NCBI RefSeq assembly: GCF_014204915.1
Contig: NZ_JACHMH010000001.1
Span: 6,349,501-6,413,500 of the forward strand
Source of the DNA: Crossiella cryophila
GTDB taxonomy: Bacteria; Actinomycetota; Actinomycetes; Mycobacteriales; Pseudonocardiaceae
Direction: 5' to 3'
Length of the DNA stretch: 64,000 nt
Shown here: piece after piece, positions 26,840-34,482 of the stretch
Layout: each line of letters begins with the position of its first letter
Position numbering within the stretch: position 1 is the first letter of the stretch
The notes under the pieces: generated by a model
The model's database searches: none
Told to the model about the DNA's origin: nothing
The model's input: the letters and a program-made list of their open reading frames with translations, nothing else
Program-made: the position numbers and the translations under genes

Positions 26840-27702
26840 GAACGCACCTCCCCAGCGTTCACGAGTTCGGTTCGGGCACCGTTGAGCATCGGGGCGGTCG
26901 GGGGTGGTGCAGGCTCGGTGAGGAGGGTGGCGGCGAGCCGGGAAGACAGGCCGCGGGAGCAGCTGGTTACCTCGCGTACCCACGCCGGGGTAACCACCGT
27001 GTCGGGGGTGCGTTCACGGCGGGCGGTGTTGAGGTAGTCGTCGAAGGTGATCCGGACGGTGCCGGTCTTCTGCCGACTACGGCCGCGCTCGTGGGAGCGG
27101 GCGGGTTCACGAACGTCACCAGCATGGTGTTCATGAACGGCGGCCGCGACACTGGTGGAGGTGTTGCTGGTGGTGTTCACCGAGGGCGCGGCCGGGTTCG
27201 TGAACGGTGTGGGTGGGGTGTCGGTGAACGGGGTGTTGGTCGTGGTGGTGAACGCTTGGGCGCTGGCTTGGGTGAGTTTGTCGTTGAGGTCAGTCAGGGC
27301 TTCGGCGGCCAGGAACACCACCATCACCGGCACCGAGTGCAGCAGCACCGGACCCCAGGTGTCCCCGGCCCAGGCGGTCCAGGTGTTCATGGCGTAGGTC
27401 GCGGCCAGCGTGGCCCACTTCGCGCGCCGTACCCAGGGGCCGACGGCGACCTGGTGGCGGGCGGTGATCTGCTCGGCCCGCAGGATCGCGATCAACACCA
27501 GGCTGACCATCGGATCCAGCAACCAGGCCGCCCACCAGACCAGGGAGAAGGCGGGGGCACCGGCTGCGGCGAAGTGCTGGACGTTGGCCATGGTGAACAG
27601 CAGCCCGAGCACGATCCCGGTCCACAGCAGCACATCCACCTGGCGTCGGATGCGTTCCACGGTCTCCACGACGGTCGTGGCGTTGGTGTGGTGGGGGTTC
27701 AT
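26836..27702 (-). CDS. DUF2637-like membrane protein with C-terminal helix-turn-helix region
   Basis: 288 residues. Four predicted membrane helices in the first ~135 residues (LLWTGIVLGLLFTMANVQHF, the LVWWAAWLLDPMVSLVLIAI segment, WATLAATYAMNTWTAW, VLLHSVPVMVVFLAAEAL), a Thr/Pro-rich linker, and a C-terminal piece (VRITFDDYLNTARRE...VVTPAWVREVTSCSRGLSSRL) like a helix-turn-helix. This layout fits DUF2637 proteins of actinobacterial plasmids and integrative elements. ATGA overlap with the AbrB-like gene and GTGA overlap with the recombinase gene show tight coupling. Mirror partner 28908-29810. Role unknown. Confidence 0.68.
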   Translation of the reverse strand: MNPHHTNATTVVETVERIRRQVDVLLWTGIVLGLLFTMANVQHFAAAGAPAFSLVWWAAWLLDPMVSLVLIAILRAEQITARHQVAVGPWVRRAKWATLAATYAMNTWTAWAGDTWGPVLLHSVPVMVVFLAAEALTDLNDKLTQASAQAFTTTTNTPFTDTPPTPFTNPAAPSVNTTSNTSTSVAAAVHEHHAGDVREPARSHERGRSRQKTGTVRITFDDYLNTARRERTPDTVVTPAWVREVTSCSRGLSSRLAATLLTEPAPPPTAPMLNGARTELVNAGEVRS

Positions 27703-28202
27703 CTCGGCTCACCGCCCCACTCCTCGCCGTAGGAGCGGGACAGCATCCGGTCCAGCTCGGCGGGCGGGACCAGCACCAGCCGCCCCAGGGGTGGGTCAGC
27801 GGCCAGCAGGACCCGGTCCCCGGTGACCAGACCGCAGGCGCGGCGCACGGTGATCGGTAGCCAGAGATCGCCCTGGTTGCCGATCGCGAACGCACCGGCC
27901 TGGTCCGCGGTGAGCACAAGCAGGCTGCGGGCCATGCGCGCGGACAGCCGGGTTCCCGCCGGCCAGGTGAGAGCGGTGAGGATGGCGCGGTTGAGGACGT
28001 AGCCGTTGCAGTCCACCGCGGAGAGTCGGTACAGGGTGGTGGCGGTGCGAGCCGGTGGGCTGGCCACGGTGGCCAGCGGCAGCTTGCGAGCACCAGGGCC
28101 CTGAGCGCCAGGACGGCGGGCTGGATGGCCGGACCGTCCTGATGGGACGGTCGGTGGGATGAGCGGGGCGATCAGGCTGCCGGTCATGACGACCACCGCC
28201 AC
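27699..28202 (-). CDS. AbrB/SpoVT-like protein, left inner recombinase operon
   Basis: 167 residues. After a Pro-rich N-terminus, residues ~55-155 contain GDLWLPITVRRACGLVTGDRVLLAADP, the AbrB/MazE-type signature (split: GDLWLPI and TGDRVLL). First gene of an operon with the DUF2637-like protein and recombinase 2. GTG 28202 is given as start; ATG 28187 is also possible, and neither has a clear ribosome site, so the mRNA may be leaderless. Mirror partner 28423-28911, which begins with a similar VVxTSxxIAPLxPP segment. Confidence 0.62.
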   Translation of the reverse strand: MAVVVMTGSLIAPLIPPTVPSGRSGHPARRPGAQGPGARKLPLATVASPPARTATTLYRLSAVDCNGYVLNRAILTALTWPAGTRLSARMARSLLVLTADQAGAFAIGNQGDLWLPITVRRACGLVTGDRVLLAADPPLGRLVLVPPAELDRMLSRSYGEEWGGEPR

Positions 28203-28240
28203 GAGCAGTGACGTGGGATATCGCCAGATGCAGCGGCGGG

Positions 28241-28262
28241 GTGTTCAAGCGTGCTTGAACAC
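28241..28262. repeat. Palindrome GTGTTCAAGC / GCTTGAACAC
   Basis: Ten-base arms separated by GT give an almost perfect inverted repeat. The half-site GCTTGAAC recurs as GTGCTTGAG and CGCTTGAAC at 28357-28376, and a one-base variant sits in the hairpin at 3159-3175. Candidate binding site for a recombinase or for the AbrB-like protein. Confidence 0.55.
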
Positions 28263-28295
28263 GACAACGGCTGATCTAGGGGGAACACTATGTGC

Positions 28296-28326
28296 TGGTG
28301 TCCGAGGGGGGACACGAACCCCCACA
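28296..28326 (-). other. tRNA-3'-end-like segment (candidate att core)
   Basis: On the minus strand this reads as a T arm (GGGGG, loop TTCGTGT, CCCCC) followed by CTCGGACACCA, like the acceptor 3' strand plus CCA of a tRNA-Leu-type gene. The matching 5' acceptor strand, D arm and anticodon arm are absent, and the T loop lacks the usual A at position 58, so it is not a functional tRNA. Integrative elements commonly carry such a 3' fragment as their attachment core. Confidence 0.5.
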
Positions 28327-28422
28327 CGTCGCATCCCTGCCACATCTGACGTATGCGTGCTTGAGCGCGCTTGAACCAGCCGATCCCGCGCTCCTGCGCT
28401 GTTCAGGCCATCGCTTGGGGCG

Positions 28423-28911
28423 GTGGTCGTCTTGACCAGCGTCGTGATCGCACCTCTCGTTCCGCCGGCCCCGCCACCAGCCGATGCCCGCGGCGGTGGC
28501 TTGTCATCCGGCCCGGAGTCGAGCACCAGCGTTCCGCCGTTGGCGGCTTGCCCGGCCATCCGCACCAGCAGCGTGGTGTACGGGCTTTCCGTTCTGGACC
28601 ACCGCGGGCGGGTCACCGACCTCGTCGTCCTGCGCGCGCTCGACTGGACACCAGGAACACGACTGCGACTGCGCGAGGTCGGCGGCCTCCTGGCTGTCGA
28701 AGCCCACGCCGAGGGCGCGTTGAGCGTGACCAAGCAGGGCCACTTCCGGATCCCCGCCGCCACACGTCACCGGCATCGCCTGGCCACCGGAGACCGCGTC
28801 GTGCTGGCCGCAGCCCCGGCCGCGGGCCGCGTGTTCGTGCTTTCCCTAGTGGTGTTGGACGAGCTGTTCACCAACAGGTTCGCGGCGGCCGTTGGCGGTG
28901 ATTCCTGGTGA
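28423..28911 (+). CDS. AbrB/SpoVT-like protein, right inner recombinase operon
   Basis: 162 residues. Pro-rich N-terminus, then LSVLDHRGRVTDLVVLRALD and the AbrB-type signature KQGHFRIPAATRHRH...LATGDRVVLAA. It is the right mirror partner of 27699-28202. GTG 28423 is assumed; a ribosome site is weak (TTGGGG), as for its partner. Its stop overlaps the GTG of the DUF2637-like gene by 4 bp. Confidence 0.62.
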   Translation: MVVLTSVVIAPLVPPAPPPADARGGGLSSGPESSTSVPPLAACPAIRTSSVVYGLSVLDHRGRVTDLVVLRALDWTPGTRLRLREVGGLLAVEAHAEGALSVTKQGHFRIPAATRHRHRLATGDRVVLAAAPAAGRVFVLSLVVLDELFTNRFAAAVGGDSW

Positions 28912-29810
28912 ACGCCGCGGACCAACTTCTCCACGATGCCCGCGAGGCCAGCCGGATCCGGGCGCACCAAACGCACCCGGACGTGATCGCGCTGCAGGTC
29001 GAGCGCATCCGGACCCAGGTCGACCGGCTGATGTGGACCGGGATCGTGCTCGGGCTGGCCTTCACCATGGCCAACGTCCAGCACTTCGCCGCCGCCGGCG
29101 CCCCGCAATTCTCCTTGCCCTGGCTCACCGCGTGGCTGCTGGACCCGATGGTCAGCCTGGTGCTCATCGCGATCCTGCGCGCCGAGCAGATCATCGCCCA
29201 GCACCGGCTGCGGACTGGGCCGTGGGTGCGACGGGCGAAGTGGGCGACCCTGGCCGCGACCTACGCCATGAACACCTGGTCGGCCTGGGCGAACGGGGAC
29301 GGCAAGGCGGTGCTGCTGCACTCGGTGCCACCGTTGCTGATCTTCCTGGCCGCCGAGGCGATCACCGACCTGCGGGACAAGCTCACCGCCGCCGTCACCC
29401 GTGCCTGCGTTACTGCGGCCACCCCGTCGAACCCGGAGTTCACGACTACCAGCACCGGGGCGGTGAACACCAGCACCACCAAGTCCATGAACACCACCGC
29501 GACCGTTCGTGAACAGCCCGCGGCCGGTGTTCATGAACGACAGGGCGGCGCGAACAAGGCGCCCACGCGAGCCCGGATCCGCTTCGCGGACTACCTGGCC
29601 CGTGCGCAGCAAGCACTCACCGCGGACACCGTGATCACCCCGGCCTGGGTCCGGCAGGTGACTGACTGTTCCCGCGGCCTGTCCTCCCAACTCGCCGCAG
29701 CCCTGAACAACGGCACCAGCGCAGGCGCGAACGGCCCCACAGCCCCTCCGGTGAACACCGCCGCCAGCAGGCCCGTCAACACCACCTCCGGACAGGCGGT
29801 GGCCTCATGA
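28908..29810 (+). CDS. DUF2637-like membrane protein, right inner operon
   Basis: 300 residues. Membrane region nearly colinear with the left copy (LMWTGIVLGLAFTMANVQHF, LDPMVSLVLIAILRAEQI, WATLAATYAMNTWSAW, AEAITDLRDKL), a Thr/Asn-rich variable linker, then ARIRFADYLARAQQ...VITPAWVRQVTDCSRGLSSQL. Membrane and C-terminal parts are conserved between arms while the linker is not. GTGA and ATGA overlaps join it to its neighbours. Possible sensor or membrane tether for the recombinase operon; this is inference. Confidence 0.68.
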   Translation: MNAADQLLHDAREASRIRAHQTHPDVIALQVERIRTQVDRLMWTGIVLGLAFTMANVQHFAAAGAPQFSLPWLTAWLLDPMVSLVLIAILRAEQIIAQHRLRTGPWVRRAKWATLAATYAMNTWSAWANGDGKAVLLHSVPPLLIFLAAEAITDLRDKLTAAVTRACVTAATPSNPEFTTTSTGAVNTSTTKSMNTTATVREQPAAGVHERQGGANKAPTRARIRFADYLARAQQALTADTVITPAWVRQVTDCSRGLSSQLAAALNNGTSAGANGPTAPPVNTAASRPVNTTSGQAVAS

Positions 29811-30841
29811 ACGCGGCCACCACCACGGCCAGCGCGCCGTCCGCCGTCGAGCTGGACGCCGCGCGCGTTCTCCTGGAGCGCCTGGGCATCAAGCCGGAGG
29901 ACCTGCTCGCCGTGCCGAAGCCGAAGCCGCCGATGCCGACCTTCGCCAAGTACATCCCGGCCGTGTCCGGTGCGGTTCGAGAGGGCACCCGCCGGGTCTA
30001 CAGCACCTACTGGAACCGCATCTGTGCCGAGTGGGGTGATCGTCATCTCGACGAGCCGACCGCGTTGGAGGTCGAGAAGTTCGCCGAGAACATCCGCACC
30101 TCGGTACGTGTTCGGAGCAACGCCCGCGGCGGCCGTGGCGCGGTCGAGCACTTCATCGCCGCACTGCGCTGCCTGTACAGGTACGCCGAGAAGGAGCAGC
30201 TGATCTCCGCGGCGGACAACCCGGCGCGCAAGGTCGACAAACCTCGCCGGCTGCCGTCCACCCGGTGCGCCATCGCTAGCAACCGACTGGCCGAGGTCAA
30301 CCACGTCGCGGCCACCACTGGCGACGACCCCGAACTGGACTCCCTGATCCTGCGCCTGCATACCGAAACCGCCTGCCGCCGTGGGGGCGCGCTTGCCCTG
30401 CGCCTGCGGGATCTCGACCCCCAGCAGTGCCTGATCATGTTGCGAGAGAAGGGAGACACGGTCCGCTGGCAGCCGGTGTCCAGCACCCTGATGCACGGGT
30501 TGGTGGCTCACGCGAAGTCCCGCGGTGCAGGACCTGATGACCAGGTTCTCCGCTACCGCAACGGAAACCCCATCACCAGTCGCCGCTACGACCACCTCTG
30601 GAGACGAATCGCGAAACACCTGCCCTGGGCAGCGGCCCAGCAGGTCACCACGCACTGGTTGCGCTACACCACCTTGACGTGGGTCGAGAGAAACTTCGGC
30701 TACGGCGTCGCCCGCGCCTTCGCCGGGCACAACGATCAGGTCGGGGACACCGGATCTACTACGACCTACATCCGTGCCAACCTCCAGGAGATCGCCAGGG
30801 CGCTCGCCGCGCTCACCGGTGAGCCTCACCCATCGGAGTAG
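29807..30841 (+). CDS. Tyrosine recombinase/integrase 3
   Basis: 344 residues. Core-binding domain (TFAKYIPAVSGAVREGTRRVY), catalytic Arg in TETACRRGGALAL, Lys in LREKGDTVRWQPV, His-x-x-Arg in THWLRYTTLTW, His in FAGHND and Tyr in STTTYIRA. ATG 29807 overlaps the upstream stop by 4 bp. Ends 38 bases before a strong hairpin terminator. Right mirror partner of recombinase 2. Confidence 0.9.
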   Translation: MNAATTTASAPSAVELDAARVLLERLGIKPEDLLAVPKPKPPMPTFAKYIPAVSGAVREGTRRVYSTYWNRICAEWGDRHLDEPTALEVEKFAENIRTSVRVRSNARGGRGAVEHFIAALRCLYRYAEKEQLISAADNPARKVDKPRRLPSTRCAIASNRLAEVNHVAATTGDDPELDSLILRLHTETACRRGGALALRLRDLDPQQCLIMLREKGDTVRWQPVSSTLMHGLVAHAKSRGAGPDDQVLRYRNGNPITSRRYDHLWRRIAKHLPWAAAQQVTTHWLRYTTLTWVERNFGYGVARAFAGHNDQVGDTGSTTTYIRANLQEIARALAALTGEPHPSE

Positions 30842-30879
30842 GCACCGCCGACGGCCCTGCGGGACTCGACCGGTCGCGG

Positions 30880-30915
30880 GACAGGCCCACCTGAGTTTCA
30901 CCGGGTGGGCCTGTC
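30880..30915 (+). terminator. Hairpin terminator after recombinase 3
   Basis: GACAGGCCCACC (30880-30891) pairs perfectly with GGTGGGCCTGTC (30904-30915) across a 12-base loop. No T run follows, as is common in actinobacteria. It lies 39 bases past the recombinase stop and would also insulate the gene starting at 31039. Confidence 0.7.
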
Positions 30916-31038
30916 TCCGGTTATGCTGTTGATGGACTGGCTCGGCGGTCGCGCCGCGGGGCTACCGAACTCACTCGTCACGTCAACGCCCCCGCGTCAC
31001 TGGGGGTTGTTCGGCGACCCATAGTTCGGGAGAGATCC

Positions 31039-31968
31039 GTGACCAGTTACAGCGTTTTGCCGTCTGGGCCCCGCTACACCGTCCTGGCGACCTGGCGTGG
31101 CGAATCCGCCGACATCAGCACCAAGGTGACCACCCTCAACGGCGAGGAGGTGGCCTACCTGCTCGCGCCGGCGCTGACCCAGTTGTCCGAGAACGCATGG
31201 GACGCCGCCGCCTGGCTGGACACCGCGCCAGCCATGGAGACCGCAATCTCCCAGGTGATCGAGCAGCTTCGCAGCCCAGCGGAATCGGTGACCCCGATCG
31301 AACTGACCGCGGACACCGGTTCCCGCCACGGCGACCAGTGGAGCTTCATCGACACGCAGGACCTGCTGGCCACCGAGCTGCCGAAGATCATGAACTCGAT
31401 GACCCGACCCCAGCGGCTGACCATCGCTGACGAGCTGGCCTTCGATGCGGCCGCCCGTGCGGAGGCGCTCCAGCTTCTGCCGACGGGATTCGACCCCGAG
31501 GACGTGACCTCCCGCATCTGGCAGATGTGCGAGGTGACCCGCTCCGAGCGCAACGGCCAGACCGGGCCGCTGCCCGAAGGCGCCGCGGGCTGGCTCGTGC
31601 GCAGCTGGGGACCGTACCTGGTGTCCCCTGCCATGCGATGGGGCGCGCGGGAACGCCTGGTCCGGATCGAACAGCTTGTCGCCGCCTGCCTGGCCTACGG
31701 CGGCGAAGGCGGGGCCGAAGACGACCCGCTGCAGGCTCATCTCGTGGTGCCTCGCCAGCCCGGTGATCCCACGGGAGAGGTCTACTACGTGTCGGTGCAC
31801 GAAGGCCGATCGAACTCCTGGGATACGGACCCGTTCGGCCCGATGACCATCACGCGAAAGAACGTCGAGCAGGGAGCGCAGATCCTTGGCAAGCTGGATG
31901 CCACCGACGACGACGGCTTCGCTGAGGTGCTGGGAGAGTGGACACGGCTCGTGCCATTCCGGCAATGA
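31039..31968 (+). CDS. Hypothetical cargo protein
   Basis: 309 residues, acidic and soluble, starting GTG at 31039 with GGGAGAG upstream. It begins MTSYSVLPSGPRYTVLATWR and includes GDQWSFIDTQDLLATELPKI and EVYYVSVHEGRSNSW; no catalytic motif or known fold is recognised. No membrane or signal segment. It stands alone between a terminator and the TIR gene on the other strand, in the right-arm cargo slot that mirrors the KAP/NB-ARC slot on the left. Possibly a defence or regulatory protein, but that is only by location. Confidence 0.6.
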   Translation: MTSYSVLPSGPRYTVLATWRGESADISTKVTTLNGEEVAYLLAPALTQLSENAWDAAAWLDTAPAMETAISQVIEQLRSPAESVTPIELTADTGSRHGDQWSFIDTQDLLATELPKIMNSMTRPQRLTIADELAFDAAARAEALQLLPTGFDPEDVTSRIWQMCEVTRSERNGQTGPLPEGAAGWLVRSWGPYLVSPAMRWGARERLVRIEQLVAACLAYGGEGGAEDDPLQAHLVVPRQPGDPTGEVYYVSVHEGRSNSWDTDPFGPMTITRKNVEQGAQILGKLDATDDDGFAEVLGEWTRLVPFRQ

Positions 31969-32158
31969 CCGGTAGCGGTGTTTCCGGTCTGGGCCTCGCT
32001 CACCGCGGCAAGTTGCGCTCGCGGGGTTGGATCACGGTCGGCCTATCGGTCGGTCGACGGGACCCTGACCCCGTCGCCGTCGGACGGCAGCGGCGAATCC
32101 CAGAGCTGGACCTCGATGGCTTCGGCTCACCGACCTTGACCTCTTGTAGCTGGTCGGT

Positions 32159-32872
32159 CTACACAGCGGGGAGCGCGGCCGCAGCGGCGGCGACCTTGGC
32201 CGCGACGTTGCTCAGTGTCGACTCCTTGGTGCTCAGTCCAGCGTGCGAAGCCAGCAGCGGGCTGACGTTGTTGAGGTCGCCGAAGCCCACCCCATGCAGG
32301 ACAGGGATGACGCGACGAGTGGAAAGCAGTACGGCGAGCTCCTTCTCGGCCACGCCCTCGGACTCGATGCTCTTGAGCAGCGCAGGCGTGACCAGCACGA
32401 TCCCGACGCGGGAGTTTCGTAGCCCCTTATCGATCTCGCGGATCATGAGCGAACCAAGTGGGAGGTCTTCTTCGCTAAACCACACCGAGGCGCCATTCGA
32501 CTGCAGGTGGCCATACAGCTCTTTTGCGCTACCTTCTCGGTCGTCCCAGGCGTGGCAGAGGAAGAGGTCGCGGCGTTCCGGGTGCGCTTGAGCCTGCTCG
32601 CTGGCCTTCTGGCTGAAGGGCTCGACGGTGCGCCATTCGGTAGTGGTGTACGACACCGTCCTGCCGGTCCTGGTGCGGCGCGAGCCTCCGCCGCCCATCG
32701 AGCTGCCGTAGCCCCTGCCGCTACCACTGGACGACGACCCGCCACGGTAAGAAGTCTGTGGCGAGTTGTAGGAGGAGTAGGAACGATACGAACTTCTCCC
32801 ACGACATGCCGGGCATCGCGCAGCTGCCGCTGACGAGCGGTGGCCTTCGACTGGTGCTGTGCATTGCGCCAT
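32159..32872 (-). CDS. TIR-domain protein with N-terminal zinc knuckle
   Basis: 237 residues. N-terminal short Cys motif (C4...GHR...RCPAC, residues 4-23), a Ser/Gly/Tyr-rich flexible linker (28-75), then a TIR domain (~100-235): RDLFLCHAWDDRE, a VWFSEEDLPLG strand-loop, IVLVTPALL, and EKEL with Glu178 in the position of the catalytic Glu of NADase TIRs, then RRVIPVLHGV. Bacterial TIR proteins often cleave NAD as phage-defence effectors, and the zinc knuckle may sense the trigger. ATG 32872 is the only in-frame start that keeps the Cys motif; GGAGG lies rather far (about 20 bases) upstream. Confidence 0.75.
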   Translation of the reverse strand: MAQCTAPVEGHRSSAAAARCPACRGRSSYRSYSSYNSPQTSYRGGSSSSGSGRGYGSSMGGGGSRRTRTGRTVSYTTTEWRTVEPFSQKASEQAQAHPERRDLFLCHAWDDREGSAKELYGHLQSNGASVWFSEEDLPLGSLMIREIDKGLRNSRVGIVLVTPALLKSIESEGVAEKELAVLLSTRRVIPVLHGVGFGDLNNVSPLLASHAGLSTKESTLSNVAAKVAAAAAALPAV

Positions 32873-32956
32873 ACGCGCATGGTAGATGCAACCTCCGGCA
32901 CTATTGAGTCGCTTTGCCGTCTGACGCTTTCCGTGTCGGAGCTAGACGGCGATCCG

Positions 32957-32996
32957 CTCGGTCACCGCCGCACACGCGTTCGCGGCGGTGACCGAG
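32957..32996 (-). terminator. 15-bp stem hairpin
   Basis: CTCGGTCACCGCCGC (32957-32971) pairs perfectly with GCGGCGGTGACCGAG (32982-32996) around a 10-base loop. It would end transcription running left from the recombinase 4 operon before the TIR gene, the counterpart of the hairpin after recombinase 3. Strand assignment is by context; the stem would work on either strand. Confidence 0.55.
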
Positions 32997-33154
32997 CACT
33001 CCCAGCACACCGTCCGCTGACTCCCCGAGGGCGCTGCCCGTTTCGGCGACGACGCCTCCGGTGACAGCACCGGGCATGGGGCCTCATGGTGGGTACGTCG
33101 CGAGCTTAGGGGCGGCGGCCCACCTTGCTCTCACCGCAGCTCTTCGCCACCGAA

Positions 33155-33210
33155 TCCGTCAACTAGGTCCGGACACTTCTCCGGCCAGTTGTCCGGACCT
33201 AGTTGACGGA
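33155..33210. repeat. Perfect 21-bp inverted repeat
   Basis: The 21 bases 33155-33175 (containing CAACTAGGTCCGG) are the exact reverse complement of 33190-33210, separated by 14 bases. It is longer than a normal terminator stem and is not T-tailed. It could be an attenuator/terminator, a protein-binding site, or an end of a mobile sequence. Located 262 bases past the recombinase 4 stop. Confidence 0.6.
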
Positions 33211-33471
33211 ACGCAGTTCAGCAGCCTGGTCCTCCGTCAACTTCACCCGGATAGGACAGGGACTCTCAACTCGGGAGCAGTTGGGCACAGAATGCCCACG
33301 AGACTGCAGCTGGGGTACGGGACTCGGACAGGGCCGCGTCCACGAACACCGCTAGCCAGCTGTGACCCAACGACTCGGCCAAGCCCAGGAACCGGGCACC
33401 GCCAGGGAATGGCCGTCTCCTGTCGGATCGCTGACGTCCAGCGCGCAGAACTGCTCCGCCACAGCGCGTTG

Positions 33472-34482
33472 CTACCCAGGCATTTGGGCCAATGGATGCG
33501 GTTCTCCGGTGAGCGCGGCCAGCGCGGTGGCGACCTCGTAAAGCTCGGCCCGGATGTAGGTCGTGGTGGTCCCGCCGTCGCCCTTGCCGAAGTGCCCGGC
33601 GTACGCGCGGGCGACGCCGTAGCCGAAGTTCCTCTCGACAAACGTCAACGTCGTGTACCGGATCCAGTGTGTCGTGACCTGCTGGATGGCCACCCACGGC
33701 AAGTGCTTGCCCACTCGGATCCAGATGTGGTCGTAGCGGCGGGTCGTGATTGGGCGGCCGTTGCGGTAGCGGAAAAGCGGGCCGTCGGGTTCGGCGCCAC
33801 GTGCCTCGCCGTGTGCGACCAAGGTGTTCATCATGGTGGAGGACACCGGCTGCCAGCGGGTCGTCTCTCCCTTCTCCCGCAGGCGAATGAGGCATTGCTG
33901 CGGGTCGAGATCCTTCGGGCGCAGAGACAAGGCGCCGCCACGGCGGCAGGCGGTTTCGGTGTGCAGGCGCAGCAGGGTCAGGTCCAGTTCAGGGTCGTTG
34001 CCGGTCGAGCCGGCCACCTCGTTGATCTCGGCGAGCCGAGCCGGTGGCAGCGCGCGGCGGGTGCTGGCCAGTCTCCGGGGCTTGGCCACGCGGATGGCGG
34101 GGTTGTCCCACTCGCGGAGGAGTTCATCGTTGACGGCGTGCCGGTACACACAGCGAACGGCGCTGATCAGGTGCTCGGCTGCACTGCGGCCGGACCGGGA
34201 GTTCTTGCGCACCACGGCCCGGTGCGTGGTCTGCTCGGCGAGTTGCTTGATCTCCAATGCGGTCACCTGATCCAGGGGCCGGTCGCCCCAGACCTCCACC
34301 ATCCGCCGCCAGTAGGGGCCGTAGACCTCGCGTGTGCTGGCGGAGACGGCGCCGGCCACGCGCGGCAGGTAGTCGCGCAGGAGCGGCATCGGCGTCTCCG
34401 CGGCCGGCTCGGCGAGGAGCTGTTCGGCGCTGACACCGAGTTTGGCCAGGAGCAGTCGGGCCACTTCCAGTTCGGCGGTCAC
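33472..34482 (-). CDS. Tyrosine recombinase/integrase 4
   Basis: 336 residues, the same length as recombinase 1, its mirror partner. Catalytic Arg in TETACRRGGALSL, Lys in LREKGETTRWQPV, His-x-x-Arg in THWIRYTTLTF, His in YAGHFG, Tyr in TTTTYIRA. GTG 34482 overlaps the AbrB-like gene's stop by 4 bp. Last gene of a five-gene minus-strand operon starting at 37232. Confidence 0.9.
   Translation of the reverse strand: MTAELEVARLLLAKLGVSAEQLLAEPAAETPMPLLRDYLPRVAGAVSASTREVYGPYWRRMVEVWGDRPLDQVTALEIKQLAEQTTHRAVVRKNSRSGRSAAEHLISAVRCVYRHAVNDELLREWDNPAIRVAKPRRLASTRRALPPARLAEINEVAGSTGNDPELDLTLLRLHTETACRRGGALSLRPKDLDPQQCLIRLREKGETTRWQPVSSTMMNTLVAHGEARGAEPDGPLFRYRNGRPITTRRYDHIWIRVGKHLPWVAIQQVTTHWIRYTTLTFVERNFGYGVARAYAGHFGKGDGGTTTTYIRAELYEVATALAALTGEPHPLAQMPG

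Larger units (their letters stand above)
28203..28422. promoter_or_regulatory. Central divergent promoter / candidate attachment region
   Basis: 220 bp at the axis of the mirrored block, between two divergently transcribed AbrB-like/DUF2637/recombinase operons. It contains a 22-bp near-perfect palindrome (28241-28262), a tRNA-3'-end-like segment (28296-28326), and two direct copies of a CGCTTGAAC-like motif (28355-28377). A core resembling a tRNA end with repeated arm motifs on both sides, next to recombinase genes, is the usual layout of a tyrosine-recombinase attachment site. Promoters for both operons must also lie here, but I cannot place -10/-35 boxes with confidence. Confidence 0.55.
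32873..33471. other. Gene-poor stretch with two strong inverted repeats
   Basis: About 600 bp between the TIR and recombinase 4 genes. It holds the hairpins at 32957-32996 and 33155-33210. Minus-strand codons around 33290-33430 (FLGLAESLGHSWLAVF...) look faintly protein-like but have no start and no recognised family, so they may be a decayed gene. Confidence 0.4.

Noticed and set aside
28296-28380. Complete tRNA gene at the symmetry axis
   Set aside because: Only T arm and 3' acceptor strand are present; no 5' acceptor partner, D arm or anticodon arm within tRNA distance, and the T loop lacks the usual A58.
33290-33430. Coding remnant on the minus strand (FLGLAESLGHSWLAVF)
   Set aside because: No start codon, no ribosome site and no recognised family; too weak to call a gene.
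15277-34482. Recombinase-in-trio (RIT) element
   Set aside because: RIT elements have three consecutive overlapping tyrosine recombinase genes; here the four are dispersed, each in its own operon.
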